From NCBI RefSeq assembly GCF_021018745.1, contig NZ_CP063845.1, forward strand, positions 682,001 to 746,000: a DNA stretch of 64,000 bases. Reading direction: 5' to 3'. Positions 18,299 through 29,057 of the stretch are shown piece by piece; within the stretch, counting starts at the first letter, position 1, and each line of letters opens with the position of its first letter. The translations under genes and the position numbers were made by a program. The notes beneath the pieces are model-generated. The model was not told where the DNA came from. It did no database searches and saw only the letters and a list, made by a program, of their open reading frames with translations. Source of the stretch: Gloeobacter morelensis MG652769 (lineage in GTDB: Bacteria > Cyanobacteriota > Cyanobacteriia > Gloeobacterales > Gloeobacteraceae).

Positions 18299-19616
18299 GC
18301 GCATCGACCAGCGCCCCGGCCCCGCCCGCCACTACCCGGACCGCAACACCGAGGCGAGCGGCCAGTTCCTCCACGCTCAGATCATCAAGAAACACCCGGC
18401 CGTCCTTGAGCATCAGGCCGGGTAATATCAGCGCGTCGCCCAGATCTTTGTGCGCCAGGCCGGCGAGCAGATCGCCGCCGGTCAGCAGGCCGGTGACGGT
18501 GACCTGCTCGCCCCAAAAGGCGCTCGACAGGGCGTGCACCGTCAGTTTCAGGCCGTCGATGCGGTTGAGGCGTTCTGCAACGGGTGCAAAACAGTCAGCT
18601 ACGGCCGTACCCACCACCCAGCTATAGCGGCGGGCAGGGGTGATCGATGCAGGCAAGCGGCGTTCGAGGCGGCCGAATTCGTCTAGAAAGCGCCTGAGCG
18701 ACCCCACGCCGTTGCCCAGTTGCGGATAGCCTTCGTAGTGGGCGCGGCTCGGGATTTTCTGTTCGGCCAACAAGTACCACTCGTCGGCGAGCCACGCGAA
18801 GCGGCTGCCGAGGCGGCGACGGCAGTCTTTTTGCAATCGGTGCACCTGACGGATAATCCGGCGGGCCACCTCCGGGGTGACCGCGGTGAGTTCGTCGCCC
18901 TCCGGCCGGAAGCGGGTCAGCCCGACCGGCACCACGGCGGCGGAGAGCACCGTCGGCGATTGGGGATCGTGGAAGCGGGCCAGGTCGGTGAGGGTGCGCT
19001 CCAGGTGCTCCCCGTCGTTGAGTCCCGGGCAGAGTACCACCTGGGCATGCAGTTGCAACCTGTGGGTTTTGAACCAGGCGAGTTGCTCCAGGATGCATCC
19101 GGCGCGCGGGTTTTTGAGCAGGCGCGCGCGCAGGTCCGGCTCGGTGGCGTGCACCGAGACGAACAAAGGCGACAGCCGCAGCCGGGCGATGCGCTCCCAC
19201 TCGGCGGGGGGCAAATTGGTGAGGGTCAGGTACGAGCCGTACAAAAAACTCAACCGATAATCGTCGTCTTTGAGGCGCAGCGTGTCGCGCATGAAGTCGG
19301 GCTGCTGGTCGATAAAGCAAAAGGCGCAGCCGTTGTTGCACTGGATGAGGTTGTCAAACAGTGCCGTTGCAAATTCAAGACCCAGATCTTCGTCGAGCTC
19401 TTTTTCGACTTCGAGGCTGTGGCTGTGCCCTTCGCGGTCGACGACGGTGAGGGCAAGATTCTCCTCGGCGCACAAAAACTGGTAGTCAATCAGGTCGCGC
19501 GGAGCGGTACCGTTGATGCTCACCAGGCGATCCCCCGGCTCGAAGCCGAGTTCTGCGGCGATCGATCCGGGCCTGACGGCACTGACGACGGCGGGTTTGA
19601 CGCGGGCATTTTCCAT
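18261..19616 (-). CDS. TIGR03279-type (DUF512) radical SAM protein with PDZ-like domain
   Basis: 451 residues from MENARVKPAV. Residues 1-70 form a PDZ-like module (PGSIAAELGFEPGDRLVSINGT). The radical SAM cluster site follows, with CNNGCAFCFIDQQ providing the CxxxCxxC, then LRLKDDDYRLSFLYGSYLTLTNL. The C-terminal part is the DUF512 domain (FVSVHATEP, VVLCPGLNDGEHL, VVPVGLTRFRP). Cyanobacteria carry this family widely; the reaction is not established. A much longer upstream extension of the frame is antisense to the carotenoid oxygenase gene and is rejected. Confidence 0.85.
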   Translation of the reverse strand: MENARVKPAVVSAVRPGSIAAELGFEPGDRLVSINGTAPRDLIDYQFLCAEENLALTVVDREGHSHSLEVEKELDEDLGLEFATALFDNLIQCNNGCAFCFIDQQPDFMRDTLRLKDDDYRLSFLYGSYLTLTNLPPAEWERIARLRLSPLFVSVHATEPDLRARLLKNPRAGCILEQLAWFKTHRLQLHAQVVLCPGLNDGEHLERTLTDLARFHDPQSPTVLSAAVVPVGLTRFRPEGDELTAVTPEVARRIIRQVHRLQKDCRRRLGSRFAWLADEWYLLAEQKIPSRAHYEGYPQLGNGVGSLRRFLDEFGRLERRLPASITPARRYSWVVGTAVADCFAPVAERLNRIDGLKLTVHALSSAFWGEQVTVTGLLTGGDLLAGLAHKDLGDALILPGLMLKDGRVFLDDLSVEELAARLGVAVRVVAGGAGALVDALTRPPGASDFES

Positions 19617-19679
19617 CGCATCCAGGCTAACCCAGGCTTCGGAGGCTAGGGTGGAAGGCAGGCGGCACAGGGAGCAGGC

Positions 19680-21107
19680 ATGGAAGTCAAAGAGCGCACC
19701 AACCCGGCTTGGGCGGGGGCAATCGCCCAACCCGGCCGCGAATTTGCCCTCGCACCGCTGGCGGTGCTCGAAGGGAGCTTGCCCGTAGGCTTGCGCGGCT
19801 CGCTCTACCGCAACGGGCCGGGGCGTCTGGAGCGCGGCGGTGTGCGGGTCGGCCACTGGTTCGACGGCGACGGCGCCATCCTGGCGGTGCACTTTGGCGG
19901 GGGCGAAGCGCAGGGCGTCTATCGCTACGTGCAGACTGTGGGCCTGCAGGCTGAGGAGCGCGCGGGCCGCTATCTGTACCCCAACTACGGCATGAGTGCC
20001 CCTGGAGCGCTCTGGGAGCGCTGGGGCAAACCGGTCAAAAACGCCGCCAACACCAGCGTCCTGGCCCTGCCGGATCGCCTGCTCGCTCTCTGGGAAGGGG
20101 GGCTTCCCCACGCCCTCGACCTGCACACACTCCAGACGCGCGCACTCGATGCGCTGGGCGGCCTCAGCCCGGGCGGCAGCTACTCCGCCCACCCCAAGCG
20201 CGACCCGGGCACGGGCGAAATCTACAACTTCGGCGTCGGCATCGGGCCTGCCGCCGTGCTGCACCTCTACCGCAGCGACGCCACCGGCCGGGTGATCCAG
20301 AGGGGCAAAATTGCCCTGGAGGGCATCCCGCTGGTGCACGATTTTGTGCTCGCGGGCCGCTATCTGGTCTTTTGCGTGCCGCCGGTGCGCATCAACCCGC
20401 TGCCGGTGCTGTTGGGTCTTGCCAGTTTCAGCGAGGCGATGGCCTGGCAACCCGACAAGGGCACCGCCATCTATGTCGTCGATCGCGAGACGCTCCAGTT
20501 GGTCGGCCGCGCCGAAGCGGCCGCCTGGTTCCAGTGGCACTTTGCCAACGGCCACGAGGCCGGGGGTGAACTGGTGATCGCATTGTGCCGGTACGCAGAT
20601 TTTGCCACCAATCGCTATCTGCAAGAATTTGCCCGCGGCCGGACCCAGACCGCTTCGCCCTCGCAGTTGTGGCAGCTGCGCCTGGATGCGGCAACCGGCA
20701 GAGTGCGAGGATTTGAACCACTGCTGGAAAGGCCCTGCGAATTTCCGACCGTCGACCCGCGCAGTGTCGGCCTGCAAAGCCGGCACATTTATCTGGGCCT
20801 GCACCGTGTCGGTTCTCAGGTGGGCAGCGACTTCTTCCAGGTGCTTGCCAGATTCGATTGCGACAGCGGCCAGGCGGTGGAAACCCAGTTGGGCGACGGG
20901 CGCTATCCGTCTGAGCCGCTATTTGCAGCGGACGCCGACGAACCGGGGCGCGGCTGGGTATTGAGCGTCATCTACGACGCGGGTCTCCACCGCAGCGAAC
21001 TGTGGATCTTCGATGCGGACGCCCTCGATGCGCTGCCGGTCTGTCGCCTCGCCCTGCCGGAGGTGATTCCCCACAGCTTCCACGGCACCTGGCGATCGGC
21101 ACCTTGA
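19680..21107 (+). CDS. Carotenoid cleavage oxygenase family protein
   Basis: 475 residues of the RPE65/carotenoid oxygenase family, non-haem Fe(II) enzymes that split carotenoids or apocarotenoids. The N-terminus has LPVGLRGSLYRNGPGRLERGG and HWFDGDGAILAV; the iron-binding histidines are expected in YSAHPKRDP, PLVHDFVLAGRY, WFQWHFANGHEAGG and near the end in IPHSFHGTW. Length and spacing match apocarotenoid-15,15'-oxygenase-type enzymes, making retinal formation plausible, though the substrate is inference. Divergent from the radical SAM gene with a 63-bp gap. Confidence 0.9.
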   Translation: MEVKERTNPAWAGAIAQPGREFALAPLAVLEGSLPVGLRGSLYRNGPGRLERGGVRVGHWFDGDGAILAVHFGGGEAQGVYRYVQTVGLQAEERAGRYLYPNYGMSAPGALWERWGKPVKNAANTSVLALPDRLLALWEGGLPHALDLHTLQTRALDALGGLSPGGSYSAHPKRDPGTGEIYNFGVGIGPAAVLHLYRSDATGRVIQRGKIALEGIPLVHDFVLAGRYLVFCVPPVRINPLPVLLGLASFSEAMAWQPDKGTAIYVVDRETLQLVGRAEAAAWFQWHFANGHEAGGELVIALCRYADFATNRYLQEFARGRTQTASPSQLWQLRLDAATGRVRGFEPLLERPCEFPTVDPRSVGLQSRHIYLGLHRVGSQVGSDFFQVLARFDCDSGQAVETQLGDGRYPSEPLFAADADEPGRGWVLSVIYDAGLHRSELWIFDADALDALPVCRLALPEVIPHSFHGTWRSAP

Positions 21108-21116
21108 AGTGTGCCG

Positions 21117-21557
21117 CTACTTGTACTGTCTAAGCACGGCTGCAACCTGCTCGGCCTGCTCGTCCGCCCCTTTCTGGCGGAAGATTTCGAGCGCCTTTTG
21201 CCAGTCGGCGCGCGCGCCCTTGCGATCGCCCAGGCGATAGCGGGAGGTGCCCCGGTTGGTGTACGCTTCGGCGCTGTCCGGCTTGAGGCGCAACGCCGTG
21301 GTTTGATCCTCGACGGCCCCTTTGTAATCTTTGACCATCGAGCGGGCGTAACCGCGCTGGACATAGACCTGATAGGCTTTGGGCTCCAGGCGCAGGGCCT
21401 GTTCAAAATTTTCGTTCATGCCGCGTATGTCGTTGCGACTGGCGCGATCGATGCCGCGCTGGATAAATTCGCCGGCTGTGATGGCGGGTTGGGCAAAAGC
21501 ACCGGGGCCGATCCCAACCAGCAAGCTCAAAACAAGTAGCAGCAAGTAAAGACGCAT
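21117..21557 (-). CDS. Secreted TPR repeat protein
   Basis: 146 residues with a signal peptide (YLLLLVLSLLVGIGPGAFA) followed by about three tetratricopeptide repeats (EFIQRGIDRASRNDIRGMNE, PKAYQVYVQRGYARSMVKD, AEAYTNRGTSRYRLGDRKGA). TPR units bind peptides, so a periplasmic scaffold role is likely. It is convergent with the carotenoid oxygenase and has the Nudix gene 50 bases upstream on the same strand. Confidence 0.8.
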   Translation of the reverse strand: MRLYLLLLVLSLLVGIGPGAFAQPAITAGEFIQRGIDRASRNDIRGMNENFEQALRLEPKAYQVYVQRGYARSMVKDYKGAVEDQTTALRLKPDSAEAYTNRGTSRYRLGDRKGARADWQKALEIFRQKGADEQAEQVAAVLRQYK

Positions 21558-21607
21558 CGAGAGGCCGAAGGCATGCTTCCCACATTATGCGGCGCGGTGG
21601 GGCTATT

Positions 21608-22063
21608 TCAGCGCAACCCGATGGCGCGCACCCGCCGCAGCGCCTTAAATCCCAGTTGGGCGACGTTGAGCGGCGTGTGGTTCCCATCGCGCAACCCGAC
21701 AAGCTCGTCGAGATTCACCCAGCGAAACTCGTCAAACTCGTGGTTGGGCCGGATAATCGCCCCGTCGTGCAAAAAGGCGACAAATGCAAAATTGAGGTGC
21801 ACGCCCTTGCTGCCGGCGTGGTGCTCCTCGTAACCGAGCAAACCCGGCGGTGCGCCGTCGATATCGTTATCATCACCCAGGTGCACAAACAGCGCTTCTA
21901 TCCCGGTCTCCTCGCGCACCTCGCGGCCGGCCGCCTCCAGGGGTGTTTCACCCAGGATCATCTCGCCGCCCACCGGCAGCCAGGAACCCAGACGCTTGTG
22001 GCGAATGAGCAGTAGACGATAATCACGGCACAAAAACACACTCACCGAAAATGCCCGTCGCAT
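21608..22063 (-). CDS. Nudix hydrolase
   Basis: 151 residues with a Nudix box (GGEMILGETPLEAAGREVREETGIE, containing the metal-binding REVREETG core). These enzymes hydrolyse nucleoside diphosphates linked to other groups; the specific substrate is not visible. The start at 22063 gives a normal length. It may share a transcript with the TPR gene (50-bp gap). Confidence 0.88.
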   Translation of the reverse strand: MRRAFSVSVFLCRDYRLLLIRHKRLGSWLPVGGEMILGETPLEAAGREVREETGIEALFVHLGDDNDIDGAPPGLLGYEEHHAGSKGVHLNFAFVAFLHDGAIIRPNHEFDEFRWVNLDELVGLRDGNHTPLNVAQLGFKALRRVRAIGLR

Positions 22064-24766
<2,703 letters not shown>

Positions 24767-24772
24767 GGAGAC

Positions 24773-24933
24773 GAGGCTACCAATTTCCGGGGGGTCTTGC
24801 TGCATCTGAGTTGCTGAGCGCCTTTCAGCCCGCGCTAGTTGGATACACCTCCTGAGCTGTCTGGAGTCGTGGGTCAGGGGCGCATAGTCCTGCCCCCTTA
24901 AAATCGCCCCACCCCCCGGAAATTGGTAGCCTC
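24773..24933. mobile_element. MITE-like element with perfect 23-bp terminal inverted repeats
   Basis: Positions 24773-24795 and 24911-24933 are exact reverse complements over 23 bases (core CTACCAATTTCCGGGGG), enclosing 115 bp with no coding frame. The element sits between katG and the VOC gene. The inside has a short hairpin that could help end katG transcription. No obvious target duplication was seen. Size and ends fit a non-autonomous transposon. Confidence 0.6.
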
Positions 24934-24961
24934 GCCCGAACTGACATTTAAGGAGAACAAG

Positions 24962-25654
24962 ATGAGCAGCAATCACGTAAACAGCCAAAATATGAAGCTC
25001 GAAGTCGTGGTGTTCGGCGTTTCCGACGTTGACCGCGCGAAGGCGTTCTACGAGAATCTCAGCTGGCGGCTCGACATTGACGTCGCAGAGGGCGGCGACT
25101 TCCGCGGCGTGCAGATGACGCCGCACAACTCGGAAGCCTCGATCATCTTCGGCAAGGGAGTCACACCGGCCGAGCCCGGCTCGGCGTACAGTCTGGTCCT
25201 CGCCGTGGGCGACCTCGACGCCGCCCGCGACGACTTGATCGCCCGCGGCGTCGAGGTGAGCGAGGTCTTCCACTACGCCGCCGGCCCCTTCAACAACGCC
25301 GTGGAGAACCCGCGCGTCGGCGGGCGCGACCCACAAGGTCGTTCCTACTTCTCGTTTGCCTCGTTCGAGGATCCGGACGGGAACAGCTGGCTGCTCCAGG
25401 AGATCCAGACGCGGCTTCCCGGCCGCGAGTGGCAGCTGACGCGGGCACGAGCCACAGACGTTCCAACCCTGGCAGATCTCCTCCGGGAGACGGCGGAGCA
25501 CCACGACCACTACGAGAAGAAGCACGCCGAGCACCACTGGTGGGACTGGTACGCGCCCTACCTGAGCGCGCGCCAGAATGGCGGCAGTCCAGAGGAGGCC
25601 GCCGCCGCCGCTGACCGTTACATGGAAGTGGTTTTTCATGTTCTTTCCAGATGA
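24962..25654 (+). CDS. Glyoxalase/VOC superfamily protein
   Basis: 230 residues from the ATG at 24962, preceded by a good ribosome site (AAGGAG at 24951-24956 region). The first ~130 residues form a VOC domain: LEVVVFGVSDVDRAKAFYEN, SLVLAVGDLDAARDDLIARG, FASFEDPDGNSWLLQEIQTR. The C-terminal ~80 residues (TLADLLRETAEHHDHYEKKH, WDWYAPYLSARQNG) are helical and histidine-rich, as in some VOC proteins of environmental bacteria. The specific reaction is not known. Codon use (AAG, GAG, CGC) resembles katG rather than the native genes. Confidence 0.85.
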   Translation: MSSNHVNSQNMKLEVVVFGVSDVDRAKAFYENLSWRLDIDVAEGGDFRGVQMTPHNSEASIIFGKGVTPAEPGSAYSLVLAVGDLDAARDDLIARGVEVSEVFHYAAGPFNNAVENPRVGGRDPQGRSYFSFASFEDPDGNSWLLQEIQTRLPGREWQLTRARATDVPTLADLLRETAEHHDHYEKKHAEHHWWDWYAPYLSARQNGGSPEEAAAAADRYMEVVFHVLSR

Positions 25655-25682
25655 TGCGCTCAGAGTTGCCACACTCGCCGAG

Positions 25683-25778
25683 GGTTCTGTTGCAAAAATA
25701 TCGGGGTTTGGATTAATGGCTTAGGAGCTACGAATCGCAGGGGGTGCTCTGTCTGTTCTCACCTCTTGCGACAGAACC
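25683..25778. mobile_element. IS6-like mini-element (IS ends without a transposase)
   Basis: GGTTCTGTTGCAA at 25683-25695 and its near-complement TTGCGACAGAACC at 25766-25778 (one mismatch in 13) have the typical sequence of IS6/IS26-family termini, but only 70 bp lies between them and no transposase remains. It is either an internally deleted copy or a MITE mobilised by a full IS6 copy elsewhere. Confidence 0.55.
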
Positions 25779-25789
25779 TTTATTGCGAC

Positions 25790-25966
25790 CTAGCGAAGAA
25801 TTGCTTCGGGGGTTAGTTTTGCGTACTGCTCCGGTGTGAGCGTCGCCTGCCGGATGTCGACCCGTTTGGGGAGCAAACCCAGTTGACAGTACAAGTCGGC
25901 AATCTGCTGCTGGGTTGCAATCACTTCGTTGTCGATCGCCCGCAGGCCGTAGCGCCGCCTTTTGAC
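25790..25966 (-). pseudogene. C-terminal remnant of an SsuA-like sulfonate-binding protein
   Basis: The last ~57 codons of a substrate-binding protein survive: RRRYGLRAIDNEVIATQQQI, ADLYCQLGLLPKRVDIRQA, then a stop at 25790-25792. The QQxxADLxYxxGLxPKxxDxRxA pattern is the usual end of SsuA-type aliphatic sulfonate-binding proteins. Homology stops at the boundary of the MITE-like element at 25967, so the rest was removed by, or together with, that insertion. The likely partners, ssuCB remnants and ssuE, lie at 29.5-30.8 kb. Confidence 0.65.
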
Positions 25967-26150
25967 AACGTCAATTCGGGATAAGGAAGCGCCAAAAGCC
26001 TCACTGGCCAAGGAACCTGCTGAATGCAGTTCCCAAAACTACTACTGGGTAACCCGCGTACCAGGGTTTCAGGGCGTAACTCCTTGCCCCCAATCGGAGG
26101 AAAGCTGACCAGGCAAGGATTTCAGCCTGAGCTTATCCCGAACTGACGTT
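25967..26150. mobile_element. MITE-like element with 19-bp inverted ends
   Basis: AACGTCAATTCGGGATAAG at 25967-25985 and its complement at 26132-26150 differ by one base in 19. The 146 bp between them has no coding frame of its own. The left end is exactly where the ssuA homology breaks off, and the right end lies 27 bp before the ATG of the Uma2 gene. The repeat is unlike those of the element at 24773, so a different mobiliser is implied. Confidence 0.6.
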
Positions 26151-26177
26151 AAGATAGGTCCATTGCGAGGTTTTGCC

Positions 26178-26972
26178 ATGATCAACCAATCGCATTCCCG
26201 ATTGCCCACCGCCGACGAATTGCCCGATTCGGACGATACCCCTGTGGACAATGAACTGCAAGATCTGATTCCTGGCCTGCTGAAATTGCTTTTGTCGACG
26301 ATTTGGGCCGAGCGGCAGGATTGGTTTTGGGGAACAGACATGGCCCTTTATTTCGATCCTGAAGACGAGCCGATCGTCCCCGACGGCTTCCTCGCCCTGG
26401 GGGTGCCCCGCATCAAAGACGAGAACCTGCGAAGGAGCTACGTGCTCTGGGAAGAAAAAGTAGTCCCGGTTCTGACATTAGAAGTGGTTTCACGCAAGCG
26501 ACGGAACGAATATCGCCAGAAGAAGCTGGACTATGCTGCGCTGGGCGTCCGTTACTACGTGATCTACAACGCTTTGCGGCAGGTCAAAGAAAGCCTCGAA
26601 GTCTACCGCCTTGAACAAGGAGAGTATATTCCCATGTCCGGGAACCCGGTCTGGCTGCCCGATGTCGGCCTGGCCATCGGCCGCGAACGGAACGTGTATC
26701 AGGGCGTCGAGCGGGAATGGCTATACTGGTACGATCAGGTGGGCGAGCGCTACCTGACCCCGGAAGAGCGGGCCACAGAGGCTGCACGACAGGCTGCAGA
26801 GGCTGCACGACAGGCTGCAGAGGCCGAGCGGCGGGCTGCAGAGGCCGAGCGGCGGGCTGCAGAGGCCGAGCAGCGGGCTCTAGAAGAAGCATCGGCCCGC
26901 AAAAAAGCGGAAGTGCAACTGGAGTTGCTCCGCCGACACCTGCGGGATCAAGGGCCCGAGCCCGGTGCGTGA
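26178..26972 (+). CDS. Uma2 family (DUF820) protein with heptad-repeat tail
   Basis: About 264 residues from the ATG at 26178 (MINQSHSRL); a frame from 26163 adds five. The Uma2 core shows ALGVPRIKDENLRRSYVLWE, the signature VLTLEVVSRKRRNEYRQKK and ALGVRYYVIYNALR. From about residue 205 the protein is alanine/glutamate/arginine heptads, encoded by five 21-bp tandem units at 26778-26882, giving a coiled coil. The MITE-like element ends 27 bp upstream and might supply its promoter. Confidence 0.85.
   Translation: MINQSHSRLPTADELPDSDDTPVDNELQDLIPGLLKLLLSTIWAERQDWFWGTDMALYFDPEDEPIVPDGFLALGVPRIKDENLRRSYVLWEEKVVPVLTLEVVSRKRRNEYRQKKLDYAALGVRYYVIYNALRQVKESLEVYRLEQGEYIPMSGNPVWLPDVGLAIGRERNVYQGVEREWLYWYDQVGERYLTPEERATEAARQAAEAARQAAEAERRAAEAERRAAEAEQRALEEASARKKAEVQLELLRRHLRDQGPEPGA
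26778..26882 (+). repeat. Five tandem 21-bp units inside the Uma2 gene
   Basis: Units start at 26778, 26799, 26820, 26841 and 26862; two read GAGGCTGCACGACAGGCTGCA-like, two GAGGCCGAGCGGCGGGCTGC-like and the last is diverged. Each codes one heptad (EAARQAA or EAERRAA), so copy-number change would lengthen or shorten the coiled coil without a frameshift. Confidence 0.85.
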
Positions 26973-26981
26973 GTTTCTATT

Positions 26982-27142
26982 TCAGTTGGCGGCTTGACCA
27001 TTTTTGGTAGCTTCGGGAACCTCGATCAGTTTTCCCAACGTGACGTCGTCAATGTAACCGTAAATGGGAATACCAGGTGGCACCAGGGGATGGTTAGTGA
27101 GCCCCAGCTCTTAGTCAAGGAGGACTCGATTATTTCCAGCTA
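26982..27142 (-). pseudogene. C-terminal fragment of a beta-carbonic anhydrase
   Basis: On the minus strand a decayed frame reads NRVLLD, an in-frame TAA, then [20 protein letters not shown] and [19 protein letters not shown], ending with TGA at 26982-26984. The NHPLVP...IPIYGYxxDVxxGKLIEV pattern is the usual end of small beta-class carbonic anhydrases. The fragment stops at the IS630 insertion end at 27143, and no N-terminal half was found beyond the insertion. Too short to be functional. Confidence 0.5.
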
Positions 27143-28254
27143 AGTAGGGAGATAGGGAAAAACTGAATATACTGAGGATGCCGCATCTTTCAGACTATGC
27201 CTCATAAGATCCATCTCTCTGCCGATGAAGACCTGGCCTTGCTCGCACTTTCTCAGAACAGTACGGTACCGTCTCGGGTTCGACAGCGGGCTGAAGCCCT
27301 CAGATTGTCCGCAAGAGATTGGACGGTACCTCGCATCGCAGAATTCTTCCATTGCCATCAGCAGACGATACGTGAGACGTTTCAGCGTTGGTGGGATGGT
27401 GGCATTGAAGGTCTTTATGAAGCTCCCGGTCGTGGCGGGAAATCAAGATGCACGCAAGAGGACTTGGCCTGTCTTGAGAAGCGCATTCTCGAAGACGAGC
27501 AAACGTACAACGCTCGGCAGTTGTCCGAGTTGCTTTTGGCGGAGCGCGGGGTCAGTATGTCCGCGGTGCCGCTGCGCAGGGCGCTAAAAAAAATGGCTAC
27601 GTCTGGAAACGCACACGCAAAAGTCCTGGTGGAGCGGATCCAAAGCTCCGGCAGGAGAGGCAAAAACAGCTCGACGAGCTCAAAGCGTCGGCAGAAGATG
27701 GTTTCATCCGATTAAAGTATCTGGATGAGACGGGAAAAGACGGGGAAAGCACAGTCAACTACACCTGGATGAAGATTGGCCGGCAAAAGCACATTAAGCA
27801 ACCCAAAGAAGCGGCGAAACGTCAGAGCATCTTGGGTATTTGGGAACCGAGCAAAGATTTCAAATATGCCCTGATCAAGAAGAACTTTACGAGTGAGGAA
27901 TATCTGAAGATTATGGAGCAGGAGGCACGGGAAGCCTGGAGACATTTTCTGGCGACGGGCCAGCCGACCGTGATCGTTCAGGACAATGCATCGATTCACA
28001 AAAGCAAGAAAATCCAGAAGCACTGGAGGTTGTGGCATAGGCAAGGGTTGCACATGTTTTTTATCGCACCGTACAGCCCCCAGCAGAACCTTATTGAGGG
28101 CGAGTGGCTACATTTGAAGTACGATGAACTGAGAGGAAAAAGCTTTACTGAAGAATCTGCTCTAGAAAAAGCACTCGTGGAGGCGATAGAGAACCGCTTC
28201 GCAAAGAAAGGGCACTCAGTCAAGCGATATTTGCTTTAATCCAGTAAGCCTACT
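27143..28254. mobile_element. IS630-type insertion sequence flanked by TA
   Basis: The ends AGTAGG (27143) and CCTACT (to 28254) are inverted and each is bordered by TA (27141-27142 and 28255-28256), the target duplication expected of IS630/Tc1 elements. The 1112-bp element carries one transposase in two overlapping frames. It cuts a carbonic anhydrase fragment on the left and lies 20 bp before the HipA-like gene on the right. The inverted match beyond the first bases is weak, so the exact ends are approximate. Confidence 0.75.
27197..28239 (+). CDS. IS630-type transposase made by -1 frameshift
   Basis: Frame one (27197-27715) begins MPHKIHLSADEDLALLALSQ and carries the helix-turn-helix (WTVPRIAEFFHCHQQTIRET). 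Frame two continues with GYVWKRTRKSPGGADPKLRQ, YLDETG, QDNASIHKSKKIQKHW and YSPQQNLIEGEWLHLK, giving the DDE catalytic residues. The two join at eight As (27586-27593): slipping back one base changes KKMATSG to KKNGYVWK, restoring the family sequence. This is a typical programmed frameshift site, so the element may still be active. Confidence 0.8.
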
Positions 28255-28274
28255 TATGGAGCACCCGGTAGACG

Positions 28275-29057
28275 ATGGGCATCAGAACGGTAAACGCCAC
28301 GCGGTACGTGACGCCCCTGCGCGAGGGCGGTTCGCTGCCGGCCATTGTCGAAGCGGACGACGACGGCATGTACGTGCTCAAATTCCGCGGCGCCGGCCAG
28401 GGACCCAAAGCCCTGGTTGCCGAGCTGGTGGCAGGCGAAATCGCCCGCGCCTGCGGTTTGCCTGTGCCTGAGATCGTTTTTGTCGAACTCGACCCCGAAC
28501 TTGCCCGCACCGAGCCCGACCCGGAAATCCAACACCTTATCAGCGCCAGTGCCGGCCTCAACCTCGCCCTCGACTACCTGCCCGGGTCGGTCACCTTCGA
28601 CCCGGTGGCGGTCCAACCCGACGCGGATCTCGCCTCTGCAATCGTCTGGTTCGACGCCTACGTGACCAACGTCGACCGCACCCCCCGCAACACGAACATG
28701 CTGATGTGGCACCGGCGGCTCTGGCTTATCGATCACGGCGCGGCCCTCTACTTTCACCACACCTGGAAGAACTACCTGGAGCGCAGCCGGGAGCCTTTTG
28801 CCATGATCAAAGACCACGTCTTGCTCCGGTTTGCCGACACTTTGGGCGAGGCGGACTTGCAGATGACCGGGCGGGTTACACCGGAGGTTATCGACGGCGT
28901 GATCAGATGCATTCCCGACGCCTGGTTGACCGGGGACTCTCCCTTTGTCAATGGCGAACAGCATCGAGAAGCCTATCGAGGGTATCTGCGCAGACGATTG
29001 GAGTTGCCGCGCCCATTTTTGGAGGAGGCGATCCGTGCACGGACCGGTTGCCTATGA
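28275..29057 (+). CDS. HipA-like kinase
   Basis: 260 residues. The N-terminus MGIRTVNATRYVTPLREGGS leads to a kinase-like body: GMYVLKFRGAGQGPKALVAE (ATP lysine region), LPVPEIVFVELDP, AIVWFDAYVTNVDRTPRNTN (catalytic loop with the D and N residues) and LWLIDHGAALYFHH (metal-binding D). These are HipA-family features, though the protein is shorter than classical HipA (about 440). It overlaps the next gene by 23 bases, and the IS630 end lies 20 bases before the ATG, so the native promoter is probably lost or replaced. Function may be a toxin or a regulatory kinase; not known. Confidence 0.75.
   Translation: MGIRTVNATRYVTPLREGGSLPAIVEADDDGMYVLKFRGAGQGPKALVAELVAGEIARACGLPVPEIVFVELDPELARTEPDPEIQHLISASAGLNLALDYLPGSVTFDPVAVQPDADLASAIVWFDAYVTNVDRTPRNTNMLMWHRRLWLIDHGAALYFHHTWKNYLERSREPFAMIKDHVLLRFADTLGEADLQMTGRVTPEVIDGVIRCIPDAWLTGDSPFVNGEQHREAYRGYLRRRLELPRPFLEEAIRARTGCL

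Noticed and set aside
18261-20804. An 847-codon form of the radical SAM protein
   Set aside because: The N-terminal 396 residues are antisense to the carotenoid oxygenase; the PDZ-like start fits the later ATG.
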